From the NCBI RefSeq assembly GCF_003075045.1, contig NZ_QCZD01000001.1:1395710-1459709 (forward strand): a stretch of DNA of 64,000 nt, in the 5' to 3' direction. The notes beneath the pieces were generated by a model. The model did no database searches. It was not told where the DNA came from and worked only from the letters and a program-made list of their open reading frames with translations. The position numbers and the translations under genes were made by a program. Source of the DNA: Maribacter litoralis. Lineage in GTDB: Bacteria > Bacteroidota > Bacteroidia > Flavobacteriales > Flavobacteriaceae. Positions within the stretch are counted from its first letter, which is position 1; each line of letters starts with the position of its first letter. Positions 1-9,120 of the stretch are shown one piece after another.

Positions 1-1380
1 ACTATCGGGATCCAGATAATCGGGAGTGCCGTCTGCGTCACTGTCATCGTTGGTAGGGTCACCGTCCAAGTCGACGTCCTCATCGGGAGTATCAACTCCG
101 TCACCGTCATCGTCAAGGTCACGGTAGTTCACGTCCTCGGTACCATCGGTATCGGGCAAGTCGTTCGCAGGGTCATCGATCTCGTCGTTGACATCGAAGC
201 CATCGTTTACATCAGAACCTTCGTAACCGTCATCAAGACCGTCACCGTCGGTATCCACACCTGTATAGGTCTGGTCCGGAATACCGTCGAAGTTAAAATC
301 GTTGCCTTCGTTGTTGTCCGGTACTAAATCGTTGTCACTGTCGTCATCAAGGTAATCAACATCGTCGGTACCATCGGTGTTCACCGGTTCCAGACCATCG
401 GGATATGCACTGTTCACACCATCGTTGGAAGCATAGGTTGCGGAATCGTCATCGTTGGGGGCGATATAACCTTCGGTGGTCTGTCCCTCAACGTTATCGG
501 GAATACCATCATCGTCACTATCGATATCCAAATGGTTAGGTATGCCATCGTTGTCCGTATCCAACGGATCGGTCAATGGATCGTTGTCCCCATCCATATT
601 CGGGTCTTCAACCGCATCCAAGATACCATCGTTGTCATCATCAAGGTCCGCAGTATCGGAAACTCCGTCGCCATCGGTATCCGAACCTGGACTATCGGGA
701 TCCAGATAATCGGGAGTGCCGTCTGCGTCACTGTCATCGTTGGTAGGGTCACCGTCCAAGTCGACGTCCTCATCGGGAGTATCAACTCCGTCACCGTCAT
801 CGTCAAGGTCACGGTAGTTCACGTCCTCGGTACCATCGGTATCGGGCAAGTCGTTCGCAGGGTCATCGATCTCGTCGTTGACATCGAAGCCATCGTTTAC
901 ATCAGAACCTTCGTAACCGTCATCAAGACCGTCACCGTCGGTATCCACACCTGTATAGGTCTGGTCCGGAATACCGTCGAAGTTAAAATCGTTGCCTTCG
1001 TTGTTGTCCGGTACTAAATCGTTGTCACTGTCGTCATCAAGGTAATCAACATCGTCGGTACCATCGGTGTTCACCGGTTCCAGACCATCGGGATATGCAC
1101 TGTTCACACCATCGTTGGAAGCATAGGTTGCGGAATCGTCATCGTTGGGGGCGATATAACCTTCGGTGGTCTGTCCCTCAACGTTATCGGGAATACCATC
1201 ATCGTCACTATCGATATCCAAATGGTTAGGTATGCCATCGTTGTCCGTATCCAACGGATCGGTCAATGGATCGTTGTCCCCATCCATATTCGGGTCTTCA
1301 ACCGCATCCAAGATACCATCGTTGTCATCATCAAGGTCAGCACTATCGGAAACTCCGTCGCCATCGGTATCCGGACCAAG
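1..1380. repeat. Two tandem 690-nt units, nearly identical
   Basis: Bases 1-648 equal bases 691-1338 exactly by direct line-by-line comparison. Only five differences are seen in the last 42 bases of the unit (649/1339, 653/1343, 684/1374, 688/1378, 689/1379). The period is exactly 690 nt, or 230 codons, so the reading frame of the surface-protein gene is kept. Unit 1 begins at the window edge, so more copies may lie outside. Confidence 0.97.
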
Positions 1381-2394
1381 TGTATTGTCTATATCTAAAT
1401 AATCAGGAGTACCATCATTATCAGTATCATCATTGGTAGGGTCGCCATCGTTATCAGCATCTTCATCAGGAGTATTTATTAAGTCCCCGTCATCATCAAA
1501 ATCTCGAAAATTAACATCCTCTGAACCATCGGTATTAGGGAGGTCGGTATCAGGATCGTCAATCTCGTCGTTGACATCGAATCCATCGTTCACATCAGAA
1601 CCTTCATAACCGTCATCAAGACCGTCACCGTCGGTATCCACACCTGTATAGGTCTGGTCCGGAATACCATCGAAGTTGAAATCATTACCCTCATTATTAT
1701 CTAGAACCAAATCATCATCACTGTCATAATCTTGATAATCGGGTTTGTTTGGTGGTGGCGTACCATCAGTATTTACAGGTGTTAATCCTCCAATATAAGC
1801 ACTATTAATTCCATTATTACTTGCATAAACAACAGCACTATCCAAATTTGGTGGTACATACCCAGCAGTGGTCTGTGCTTCTACATTATCTGGAATACCA
1901 TCATTATCTGTATCTATATCGAGATGATTGGGAATTCCATCTCCATCCCTATCATCAACCCTAACACCTTCTCCGCTTCCAGGAAAATTCTCATACATAT
2001 CATCTAGACCATTTCCATCCAAATCATCTCCTGAAATCGGCTGGTATGTATGGAAATTCTGACCCTCTAAATTATCTAAGATACCATCATTATCAGAGTC
2101 AATATCCAAATAATCTGGGACACCATCCATATCCGTATCAGTAGGATTAGTGGTATGGTCGTTGTCTCCATCTAAATTTTTATCTTCTTTTAAATCTAAA
2201 ATACCATCATTGTCATCGTCAATGTCAACTGAATCTAATACACCATCCCCATCTGAATCAATAGTAAATATACCACCCAAAGTGGATTCTAGATTAGATT
2301 CGGCAGAAAATGACAAAATCAAAAACAAAGTTGATACAACAACGAAAGTTTGAAAGGAAAATAGGAAATATTTTCTAAAAGTAATTTTACCCAT
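1..2394 (-). CDS. Secreted giant Asp-rich thrombospondin type 3 repeat protein, N-terminal part (C-terminus outside window)
   Basis: The minus frame starting at ATG 2394 stays open for 798 codons to the window edge. The first ~35 residues form a signal peptide (basic MGKITFRKY, then a hydrophobic run ending near LSFSAES). The rest is almost entirely Asp/Asn/Gly-rich motifs of the DSDGDGVxD / DIDDDNDGI type, the calcium-binding thrombospondin type 3 signature, so I infer an extracellular Ca-stiffened stalk or adhesin. Flavobacterial proteins of this kind usually end in a type IX secretion sorting domain; that end is not visible. Residues from about 340 onward are two near-identical 230-residue units; a diverged unit precedes them. 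Base composition changes sharply at the unit border near 1380. The start is supported by the signal peptide directly behind it. The function is inferred from composition, not from a recognised family member. Confidence 0.85.
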   Translation of the reverse strand, partial: MGKITFRKYFLFSFQTFVVVSTLFLILSFSAESNLESTLGGIFTIDSDGDGVLDSVDIDDDNDGILDLKEDKNLDGDNDHTTNPTDTDMDGVPDYLDIDSDNDGILDNLEGQNFHTYQPISGDDLDGNGLDDMYENFPGSGEGVRVDDRDGDGIPNHLDIDTDNDGIPDNVEAQTTAGYVPPNLDSAVVYASNNGINSAYIGGLTPVNTDGTPPPNKPDYQDYDSDDDLVLDNNEGNDFNFDGIPDQTYTGVDTDGDGLDDGYEGSDVNDGFDVNDEIDDPDTDLPNTDGSEDVNFRDFDDDGDLINTPDEDADNDGDPTNDDTDNDGTPDYLDIDNTLGPDTDGDGVSDSADLDDDNDGILDAVEDPNMDGDNDPLTDPLDTDNDGIPNHLDIDSDDDGIPDNVEGQTTEGYIAPNDDDSATYASNDGVNSAYPDGLEPVNTDGTDDVDYLDDDSDNDLVPDNNEGNDFNFDGIPDQTYTGVDTDGDGLDDGYEGSDVNDGFDVNDEIDDPANDLPDTDGTEDVNYRDLDDDGDGVDTPDEDVDLDGDPTNDDSDADGTPDYLDPDSPGSDTDGDGVSDTADLDDDNDGILDAVEDPNMDGDNDPLTDPLDTDNDGIPNHLDIDSDDDGIPDNVEGQTTEGYIAPNDDDSATYASNDGVNSAYPDGLEPVNTDGTDDVDYLDDDSDNDLVPDNNEGNDFNFDGIPDQTYTGVDTDGDGLDDGYEGSDVNDGFDVNDEIDDPANDLPDTDGTEDVNYRDLDDDGDGVDTPDEDVDLDGDPTNDDSDADGTPDYLDPDS
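1381..2263. repeat. Diverged third unit of the same repeat
   Basis: This stretch follows the same motif order as the 690-nt units (offset 693 after a three-base insertion near its left end) but is more AT-rich and contains extra TSP3 motifs around 1950-2160. About 1556-1675 is much closer to the downstream copies than its surroundings are, which looks like a local conversion tract. Confidence 0.75.
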
Positions 2395-2744
2395 AAGTGT
2401 TAGTGTTTTACTAATCACCATGGCAAATGGTAGTGTTTTTGTTGTCCTTTATAAGAAAGTGGGGCAGTCTTATTAAAACGTTGCTAAGATATATTAAAAT
2501 GAATTGAACTCAAATTCTTTTTCGATTAACCCTCAAAATCAATAGTTAATCGGTCAATTAATTAGTTTAATTGATGTAAACAATTTAACATTTATTTAAA
2601 TACGTTAATTTTTATAATATGGATCATTTTCATGAATAAATTCCAATTCTTAATTTAAAATTGGACTTGTTTGTGTATGTTTTTACAATATTCCCCACCA
2701 AAGGATAAGCATGTATTCTTAAATGTTAAGTATCTATTTTATCT
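2395..2744. other. Intergenic region between divergent TSP3 gene and prfC; small hairpin in the TSP3 leader
   Basis: This AT-rich gap separates the divergent genes. On the minus strand, just upstream of the repeat-protein start, bases 2411-2433 can fold as a short two-part hairpin (CTA and CCAT at 2411-2413 and 2418-2421 pairing with ATGG and TAG at 2427-2433). It is flanked on both sides by copies of TAGTGTTTT. I see no ORF, RNA gene or clear promoter match in the remainder. Confidence 0.4.
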
Positions 2745-2752
2745 TACTTTTG
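2745..2752 (+). promoter_or_regulatory. Putative -7 element of the prfC promoter
   Basis: TACTTTTG matches the Bacteroidota -7 consensus TAnnTTTG. It ends 14 bases before ATG 2767, giving a very short 5' leader. No good TTG is present 19 bases upstream, so the match is partial. Its position argues against the in-frame upstream ATG at 2671 being the start. Confidence 0.5.
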
Positions 2753-2766
2753 CACAAATTTTTTAT

Positions 2767-4356
2767 ATGAGCTTCAAACAAGAAATAGAACGAAGAAGAA
2801 CCTTTGGTATCATCTCACACCCAGATGCAGGTAAAACTACTTTAACAGAAAAGCTTTTACTTTTTGGAGGTGCTATTCAAGAAGCAGGTGCCGTTAAAAA
2901 TAATAAAATCAAAAAATCGGCAACTAGTGATTTTATGGAAATTGAAAGACAAAGGGGTATCTCTGTCGCTACTTCTGTACTTGCTTTCAATTATAAAAAT
3001 AAGAAGATTAATATTCTAGATACTCCTGGGCACAAAGATTTTGCTGAAGATACTTTTAGAACGTTAACTGCAGTAGATAGCGTTATTGTCGTTATTGATG
3101 TAGCCAAAGGTGTTGAGGAGCAAACTGTAAAACTGGTTGAAGTTTGTAGAATGCGTAAAATACCTATGCTGGTATTCATTAATAAGTTAGATAGAGAGGG
3201 TCAAGATGCTTTCGACCTATTGGATGAATTGGAGCAAAAACTAGGACTATCTGTCACCCCATTAAGTTTTCCTATAGGAATGGGTTATGATTTTAAAGGT
3301 ATCTACAATATTTATGAAAAGAATATTAATTTGTTTAGTGGTGACAGCAAAAAGAACATAGAGGAAACCATAGCTTTTGACGATGTTACCAACCCAGATT
3401 TAGATAAAATAATTGGTAGTAACCCTGCTGCAGAATTAAGAGATAATCTTGAATTGGTTTGGGGTGTTTATCCTAAGTTTGATAAAGAACTTTATTTGAA
3501 AGGAGATCAGCAACCTGTATTTTTTGGTTCGGCCTTAAATAATTTCGGAGTTCGGGAGTTACTTGATTGTTTTATTCAAATTGCACCTACCCCTCGTTCA
3601 AAAAATGCTGAAGAGAGGTTAGTAGAGGCTACCGAAAAAGCTATGACTGGTTTTGTATTTAAAATACATGCCAATATGGATCCTAAGCATAGAGATCGCC
3701 TTGCTTTTATTAAAATTGTCTCTGGAACTTTTGAAAGGAACAAACCCTACTTACATGTAAGACATGGTAAAAATTTAAAATTTTCCAGCCCCAATGCATT
3801 TTTTGCTGAGAAAAAGGAAATTGTAGATATTTCTTATCCAGGTGATATTGTTGGTCTGCATGATACCGGTAACTTTAAAATTGGCGATACTTTAACCGAG
3901 GGCGAAACACTACACTACAAAGGAATACCAAGTTTTTCTCCAGAGCATTTTAGATACATAAATAATGCAGACCCATTAAAATCAAAACAACTTAATAAAG
4001 GTATTGACCAGTTAATGGATGAAGGAGTTGCTCAATTATTTACCTTAGAGATGAATGGTAGAAAAGTTATTGGTACTGTAGGAGCATTACAGTTTGAGGT
4101 AATTCAATATAGATTGGAGCATGAATATGGTGCCAAATGTAGCTACGAAAATTTCAATGTTCACAAAGCGTGTTGGGTTGGTACTGAAAACAGAAAAACA
4201 GATGAGTTCAAGGAATTTGAACGGGTAAAACAAAAATTCTTGGCAAAGGATAAAAGAGGGCAATTGGTTTTCTTGGCAGATTCTCAATTTTCTCTACAAA
4301 TGACCCAACAAAAATACCCGTCGGTCAAGTTACATTTCACTTCAGAATTTGAATAA
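2767..4356 (+). CDS. prfC: Peptide chain release factor 3
   Basis: RF3 is a translational GTPase that recycles RF1/RF2 from the ribosome after peptide release. The 529-residue product has the usual RF3 length. GTPase motifs are clear: the P-loop in SHPDAGKTTLTEK, the switch region ERQRGISVATS, DTPGHKDFAEDT and the base-specificity motif NKLDREG. They are followed by the domain II and RF3 C-terminal regions. An ATG at 2671 would add 32 residues, but they are not RF3-like and lie upstream of the probable promoter, so I start at MSFKQEIERRRTF. It is monocistronic: divergent from the surface-protein gene and closed by a hairpin terminator right at its stop codon. Confidence 0.96.
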   Translation: MSFKQEIERRRTFGIISHPDAGKTTLTEKLLLFGGAIQEAGAVKNNKIKKSATSDFMEIERQRGISVATSVLAFNYKNKKINILDTPGHKDFAEDTFRTLTAVDSVIVVIDVAKGVEEQTVKLVEVCRMRKIPMLVFINKLDREGQDAFDLLDELEQKLGLSVTPLSFPIGMGYDFKGIYNIYEKNINLFSGDSKKNIEETIAFDDVTNPDLDKIIGSNPAAELRDNLELVWGVYPKFDKELYLKGDQQPVFFGSALNNFGVRELLDCFIQIAPTPRSKNAEERLVEATEKAMTGFVFKIHANMDPKHRDRLAFIKIVSGTFERNKPYLHVRHGKNLKFSSPNAFFAEKKEIVDISYPGDIVGLHDTGNFKIGDTLTEGETLHYKGIPSFSPEHFRYINNADPLKSKQLNKGIDQLMDEGVAQLFTLEMNGRKVIGTVGALQFEVIQYRLEHEYGAKCSYENFNVHKACWVGTENRKTDEFKEFERVKQKFLAKDKRGQLVFLADSQFSLQMTQQKYPSVKLHFTSEFE

Positions 4357-4360
4357 AAAA

Positions 4361-4390
4361 AAAGCCCAATTAAAAATTGGGCTTTTTTTT
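4361..4390. terminator. Bidirectional Rho-independent terminator
   Basis: A perfect 9-bp stem (AGCCCAATT at 4363-4371 with AATTGGGCT at 4375-4383) is flanked by an A-run on the left and a T-run on the right, so it can stop prfC (plus) and the convergent DUF3467 gene (minus). It overlaps the stop codon of the latter. Confidence 0.9.
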
Positions 4391-4703
4391 ATGCTTCTCC
4401 AGTTGGACCAAAATTTATTGGTATAGAGGGTTGTTCATAATCCTTTATTGTTCCGTGAGCTTTTTCGAAACGCTGTACATTATCATTCAATGCCTTTAAA
4501 AATTTCTTGGCATGTTGAGGGGTTAAAATAATTCTACTTTTAACCTTTGCCTTTGGTGCTCCTGGCATCATACTAATAAAATCAACAACAAATTCAGAGA
4601 CTGAATGATTGATAATAGCTAGATTAGAGTATATCCCTTCTGCCATTTTCTCATCCAATTCAATATTTATTTGTTTCTGATTCGGATTTTTATTGTCACT
4701 CAT
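4389..4703 (-). CDS. DUF3467 family protein
   Basis: This small 104-residue protein of the DUF3467 family is recognisable by the core SEFVVDFISMMPGAPKAKV, the following SRIILTPQHAKKFL and the tail motif IPINFGPTG. No biochemical role is established to my knowledge. It sits directly downstream of rpoC on the same strand, a common arrangement in Bacteroidota, but a terminator hairpin lies between the two genes, so it is either expressed by read-through or from its own promoter. No signal peptide or membrane segment is visible; it is probably cytoplasmic. Confidence 0.85.
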   Translation of the reverse strand: MSDNKNPNQKQINIELDEKMAEGIYSNLAIINHSVSEFVVDFISMMPGAPKAKVKSRIILTPQHAKKFLKALNDNVQRFEKAHGTIKDYEQPSIPINFGPTGEA

Positions 4704-4725
4704 GCGTAATTTATATTAAAAAAAT

Positions 4726-4750
4726 AACCCTCAAATAAAATTTGAGGGTT
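4726..4750 (-). terminator. Terminator downstream of rpoC
   Basis: There is a 10-bp stem (AACCCTCAAA at 4726-4735 with TTTGAGGGTT at 4741-4750). Read on the minus strand it is followed by a T-rich run complementary to 4717-4724. It separates rpoC from the DUF3467 gene and may terminate the rpl-rpo operon or partly attenuate expression of the last gene. Confidence 0.8.
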
Positions 4751-4759
4751 GTTGAATTA

Positions 4760-7700
4760 TTAGAATCTTAATGCCTCTTTTCTGGCCATTATTTCATCAT
4801 ACTCTTCTTTAGACCCAACGATTATACTATCATAGTCTCTCATCCCCGTACCTGCCGGAATCTTATGACCTACAATAACATTCTCCTTCAGACCTTCTAA
4901 AGTATCTACTTTACCACTTACAGCAGCTTCATTTAATACTTTAGTCGTTTCTTGGAACGATGCTGCAGATATAAATGATTTTGTCTGTAATGATGCTCTT
5001 GTAATACCTTGAAGTATTGGGGTAGCCGTTGCAGAAACTGCATCTCTAGCTTCAACCAATGCCTTATCTCCACGTCTCAATAAAGAATTTTCATCTCTCA
5101 ACTCTCTTGGAGTTACAATTTGACCTGGTTTAAGATTATCAGAATCACCCGCTTCCATTACCACTTTCTTACCAAAGATTTCATCATTTTCTTTAATGAA
5201 ATCATCTTTATGAATCAATTGATTCTCTAAGAAAATCGTATCACCTGGATCCTGTATTCTTACTTTACGCATCATCTGTCTAACAACTACCTCAAAGTGT
5301 TTGTCATTAATTTTCACACCTTGTAGTCTATATACCTCTTGAACTTCGTTTACCAAGTATTGTTGTACCGCAGATGGTCCTTTAATTGCTAAGATATCTT
5401 CTGGGGTAATAGATCCATCAGATAATGGCATACCCGCTCTAACATAATCGTTCTCTTGAACTAAGATTTGATTAGATAGCTTTACAAGATATTTCTTTAC
5501 CTCACCTAATTTAGACTCAATAATGATCTCTCTATTACCTCTCTTTATCTTACCAAAAGAAACAACACCATCAATTTCAGATACTACAGCTGGGTTAGAT
5601 GGGTTTCTAGCTTCGAATAATTCGGTAACTCTTGGAAGACCACCGGTAATATCACCTGCTTTAGCAGATTTACGTGGTATTTTAACTAAAGTTTTACCTT
5701 CTTTAATCTTATCTCCATCATCAACCATAATGTGAGAACCTACAGGTAGGTTATAAGAACGCAATGTTTCTCCTTTTGAATCTTGAATCAATAACGTAGG
5801 TATCAACTTCTTGTTTCTAGATTCAGAGATTACTTTTTCTTGGAAACCAGTTTGCTCATCTATTTCCACTTGATAAGTAACACCTTGCTCAATATTCTCA
5901 TAAGCAATCTTACCTGGGAATTCAGAAACGATTACACCGTTATATGGATCCCAAGAACAGATAACATCACCTTTTTCAACCTTAGCTCCATTCTCCACAA
6001 ATAATTGAGAACCATAAGGAATATTACTAGTACTTAACGTGATACCGGTTTTAGCATCAACAACTTTTATTTCAGTTGTTCTTGATATTACGATTTCTGC
6101 TGGTTTACCATCAGAACCTTCACCCGTTACCGTTCTTAAATCTTCGATTTCAGCGATACCAGAAAATCTTACCTCTAATTTATTATCTTCAGAAATGTTA
6201 CCCGCAATACCACCTACGTGGAATGTTCTAAGTGTAAGCTGTGTACCCGGCTCACCAATTGATTGAGCGGCAACTACACCAACAGCTTCACCTCTTTGTA
6301 CCATTTTATTGGTTGAAAGGTTTCTACCGTAACATTTAGCACAAATACCTTTTTCTGCCTCACATGTAAGTGCTGAACGTACCTCGATTTTTTCAATCGG
6401 AGATGCTTCAACTCTCTTCACATCAGATTCCATGATTTGCTGACCTGCCTCAAGAACTAATTCTTCGGTCATAGGGTTGTATACATCATGTAATGAAACA
6501 CGACCTAATATTCTTTCACCTAAGCTTTCAACTACTTCTTCATTCTTCTTAAGTGCTTGTACTTCTACTCCTCTAAGTGTACCACAATCCTCTGTATTGA
6601 TAATTACATCTTGAGAAACATCAACCAATCTTCTTGTTAGGTAACCAGCATCCGCCGTTTTCAAAGCGGTATCCGCAAGACCTTTACGAGCACCGTGGGT
6701 TGAAATAAAGTATTCCAAAATTGAAAGACCTTCCTTAAAGTTAGAAAGAATAGGGTTTTCAATAATTTCACCACCACCAGCAGTTGATTTTTTAGGTTTA
6801 GCCATTAACCCACGCATACCTGTTAACTGACGAATTTGCTCTTTAGAACCCCTTGCACCAGAATCAAGCATCATATACACAGAGTTGAAACCTTGTTGAT
6901 CCTCACGGATACGTTTCATAGCCAACTCCGTCAACATAGCGTTAGTCGATGTCCAAACATCAATAACTTGATTGTATCTTTCATTATTGGTAATAAGACC
7001 CATGTTATAGTTGGCCATAATGCCATCTACTTGACCATTTGCCTCACCGATCATATCCATTTTTTCAGCTGGGATAATAATATCCCCTAAACTAAAGGAC
7101 AATCCACCTTTAAAGGCGAATTCATAACCCATAGTTTTTATTTTATCCAAGAATGCAGCAGTTGCAGGTACACTTGTTACCGCTAAAATATCACCAATGA
7201 TATTTCTTAAAGCCTTTTTATTCAAAACTTGGTTAATATAACCTGCTTCTTCTGGTACGTTCTTATTGAATAATACACGGCCAACAGTTGTAGGTATAAT
7301 TTGATTAACCAACTCTCCTTCTTCGTTAAAATCTTTAGCTCTAACCTTAATACCTGCATTTAAGTTAACCTTGCCTTCATTGAAAGCAATTTCTACCTCT
7401 TCTGCAGAATAAAAAGTTAAACCTTCTCCGATAATTGGAACTTCGGGAGTTGACTTACGTTCTTTGGTCATATAATAAAGGCCCAAGACCATATCCTGTG
7501 ATGGTACCGTAATTGGCGAACCGTTCGCTGGATTTAATATGTTTTGAGAAGCAAGCATTAATAATTGTGCTTCCAAAATAGCTTCTGGACCCAATGGTAA
7601 GTGAACCGCCATTTGATCCCCATCAAAATCCGCATTAAATGCAGTACAAGCCAATGGGTGTAGACGAATTGCCTTACCTTCTATTAATTTAGGTTGGAAT

Positions 7701-9058
7701 GCTTGGATACCCAAACGGTGTAATGTAGGAGCCCTGTTCAATAAAACTGGGTGACCCTTCAATACATTTTCTAAAATATCCCAAACTACAGGCTCTTTTT
7801 TATCTATAATTTTCTTAGCAGACTTTACCGTTTTTACAATACCTCTTTCAATCAATTTTCTGATTACAAAAGGCTTATAAAGTTCTGCAGCCATATCTTT
7901 AGGAAGACCACATTCATATAGGTTCAATTCAGGTCCAACAACAATTACAGAACGTGCAGAATAATCAACACGCTTACCTAGTAAGTTTTGACGGAAACGA
8001 CCTTGTTTACCTTTCAATGAATCTGAAAGCGATTTTAATGGTCTGTTAGATTCAGTTTTTACAGCTGAAGCCTTTCTTGTGTTATCAAACAAAGAATCTA
8101 CCGCTTCTTGAAGCATACGTTTTTCATTACGTAAAATTACTTCAGGAGCCTTTATTTCAACTAATCTTTTTAGACGGTTATTACGGATAATTACCCTTCT
8201 ATAAAGATCATTTAAATCTGATGTTGCAAAACGACCTCCATCCAATGGTACCAATGGACGTAATTCTGGTGGAATAACCGGAATTACTTTCATAATCATC
8301 CATTCTGGTTCGTTTTCTCTATTCTCTTGAGATTCCCTTAACGCCTCAACAACTTGTAATCGTTTAAGTGCTTCAGTTTTTCTCTGCTTAGAAGTCTCTG
8401 TATTTGCTTTGTGTCTAAGCTCAAAAGAAAGCTCTTTAAGATTTATTCTACCCAATAAATCAATTAAACACTCTGCACCCATTTTAGCTATAAACTTATT
8501 AGGGTCAGAATCTTCTAAATACTGATTTTCTTGAGGAATCGTATCTAAAATATTCAAATACTCTTCTTCGGTCAAGAAATCCATTTTATTGATTTCTTCA
8601 CCTTCGGGACCTTTAGCAATACCTGGTTGAATTACTACGTAACGTTCGTAGTAAATGATCATATCCAATTTCTTGGAAGGTAAGCCTAAAAGATATCCTA
8701 TTTTATTAGGTAATGAACGGAAATACCAAATATGTGCAACTGGTACTACCAAGTTAATATGACCTACACGGTCTCTACGAACTTTCTTTTCAGTTACCTC
8801 TACCCCACAACGGTCACATACGATACCACGGTAACGAATACGCTTATATTTACCACAAGCACACTCATAATCCTTTACAGGACCAAAGATACGCTCACAG
8901 AATAAACCATCACGTTCTGGTTTGTGAGTTCTATAGTTAATTGTTTCTGGCTTTAAAACTTCACCTCTAGATTCTGCCAAAATAGATTCTGGAGAAGCTA
9001 AACCTATGGAAATTTTATCAAACCTTTTTACTTGGTTATTATCTTTTATTCTAGCCAT
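4760..9058 (-). CDS. rpoC: DNA-directed RNA polymerase subunit beta'
   Basis: This is the catalytic beta' subunit of RNA polymerase, 1432 residues, the normal bacterial full length. The metal-binding catalytic motif [12 protein letters not shown] lies near residue 475. The N-terminal zinc site is [20 protein letters not shown] (residues ~66-85) and the second zinc site has CGTLRG followed by [13 protein letters not shown]. The bridge-helix/trigger-loop region ([17 protein letters not shown], later [29 protein letters not shown]) is intact. It lies 62 nt after rpoB on the same strand and is probably co-transcribed with it. No anomalies seen. Confidence 0.99.
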   Translation of the reverse strand: MARIKDNNQVKRFDKISIGLASPESILAESRGEVLKPETINYRTHKPERDGLFCERIFGPVKDYECACGKYKRIRYRGIVCDRCGVEVTEKKVRRDRVGHINLVVPVAHIWYFRSLPNKIGYLLGLPSKKLDMIIYYERYVVIQPGIAKGPEGEEINKMDFLTEEEYLNILDTIPQENQYLEDSDPNKFIAKMGAECLIDLLGRINLKELSFELRHKANTETSKQRKTEALKRLQVVEALRESQENRENEPEWMIMKVIPVIPPELRPLVPLDGGRFATSDLNDLYRRVIIRNNRLKRLVEIKAPEVILRNEKRMLQEAVDSLFDNTRKASAVKTESNRPLKSLSDSLKGKQGRFRQNLLGKRVDYSARSVIVVGPELNLYECGLPKDMAAELYKPFVIRKLIERGIVKTVKSAKKIIDKKEPVVWDILENVLKGHPVLLNRAPTLHRLGIQAFQPKLIEGKAIRLHPLACTAFNADFDGDQMAVHLPLGPEAILEAQLLMLASQNILNPANGSPITVPSQDMVLGLYYMTKERKSTPEVPIIGEGLTFYSAEEVEIAFNEGKVNLNAGIKVRAKDFNEEGELVNQIIPTTVGRVLFNKNVPEEAGYINQVLNKKALRNIIGDILAVTSVPATAAFLDKIKTMGYEFAFKGGLSFSLGDIIIPAEKMDMIGEANGQVDGIMANYNMGLITNNERYNQVIDVWTSTNAMLTELAMKRIREDQQGFNSVYMMLDSGARGSKEQIRQLTGMRGLMAKPKKSTAGGGEIIENPILSNFKEGLSILEYFISTHGARKGLADTALKTADAGYLTRRLVDVSQDVIINTEDCGTLRGVEVQALKKNEEVVESLGERILGRVSLHDVYNPMTEELVLEAGQQIMESDVKRVEASPIEKIEVRSALTCEAEKGICAKCYGRNLSTNKMVQRGEAVGVVAAQSIGEPGTQLTLRTFHVGGIAGNISEDNKLEVRFSGIAEIEDLRTVTGEGSDGKPAEIVISRTTEIKVVDAKTGITLSTSNIPYGSQLFVENGAKVEKGDVICSWDPYNGVIVSEFPGKIAYENIEQGVTYQVEIDEQTGFQEKVISESRNKKLIPTLLIQDSKGETLRSYNLPVGSHIMVDDGDKIKEGKTLVKIPRKSAKAGDITGGLPRVTELFEARNPSNPAVVSEIDGVVSFGKIKRGNREIIIESKLGEVKKYLVKLSNQILVQENDYVRAGMPLSDGSITPEDILAIKGPSAVQQYLVNEVQEVYRLQGVKINDKHFEVVVRQMMRKVRIQDPGDTIFLENQLIHKDDFIKENDEIFGKKVVMEAGDSDNLKPGQIVTPRELRDENSLLRRGDKALVEARDAVSATATPILQGITRASLQTKSFISAASFQETTKVLNEAAVSGKVDTLEGLKENVIVGHKIPAGTGMRDYDSIIVGSKEEYDEIMARKEALRF

Positions 9059-9120
9059 AATAGCGTTCTGATAATGTTTTAATTTGTTTTACTTAATAGT
9101 CTTCAATACTAACTATTGAA

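Noticed and set aside
476-1402. Plus-strand and other-frame ORFs over the repeat units (Ser-rich or Val/Ile-rich translations)
   Set aside because: They are shadows of the Asp/Gly-rich minus-strand frame, which is open from 2394 to the edge and has a signal peptide; the shadows repeat only because the DNA repeats.
1-2263. CRISPR array
   Set aside because: The repeats are long (690 nt), coding and contiguous; there are no short direct repeats with unique spacers and no cas genes.
2671-2766. Longer N-terminus for prfC (start 2671)
   Set aside because: The added 32 residues are not RF3-like and lie upstream of the probable -7 element.
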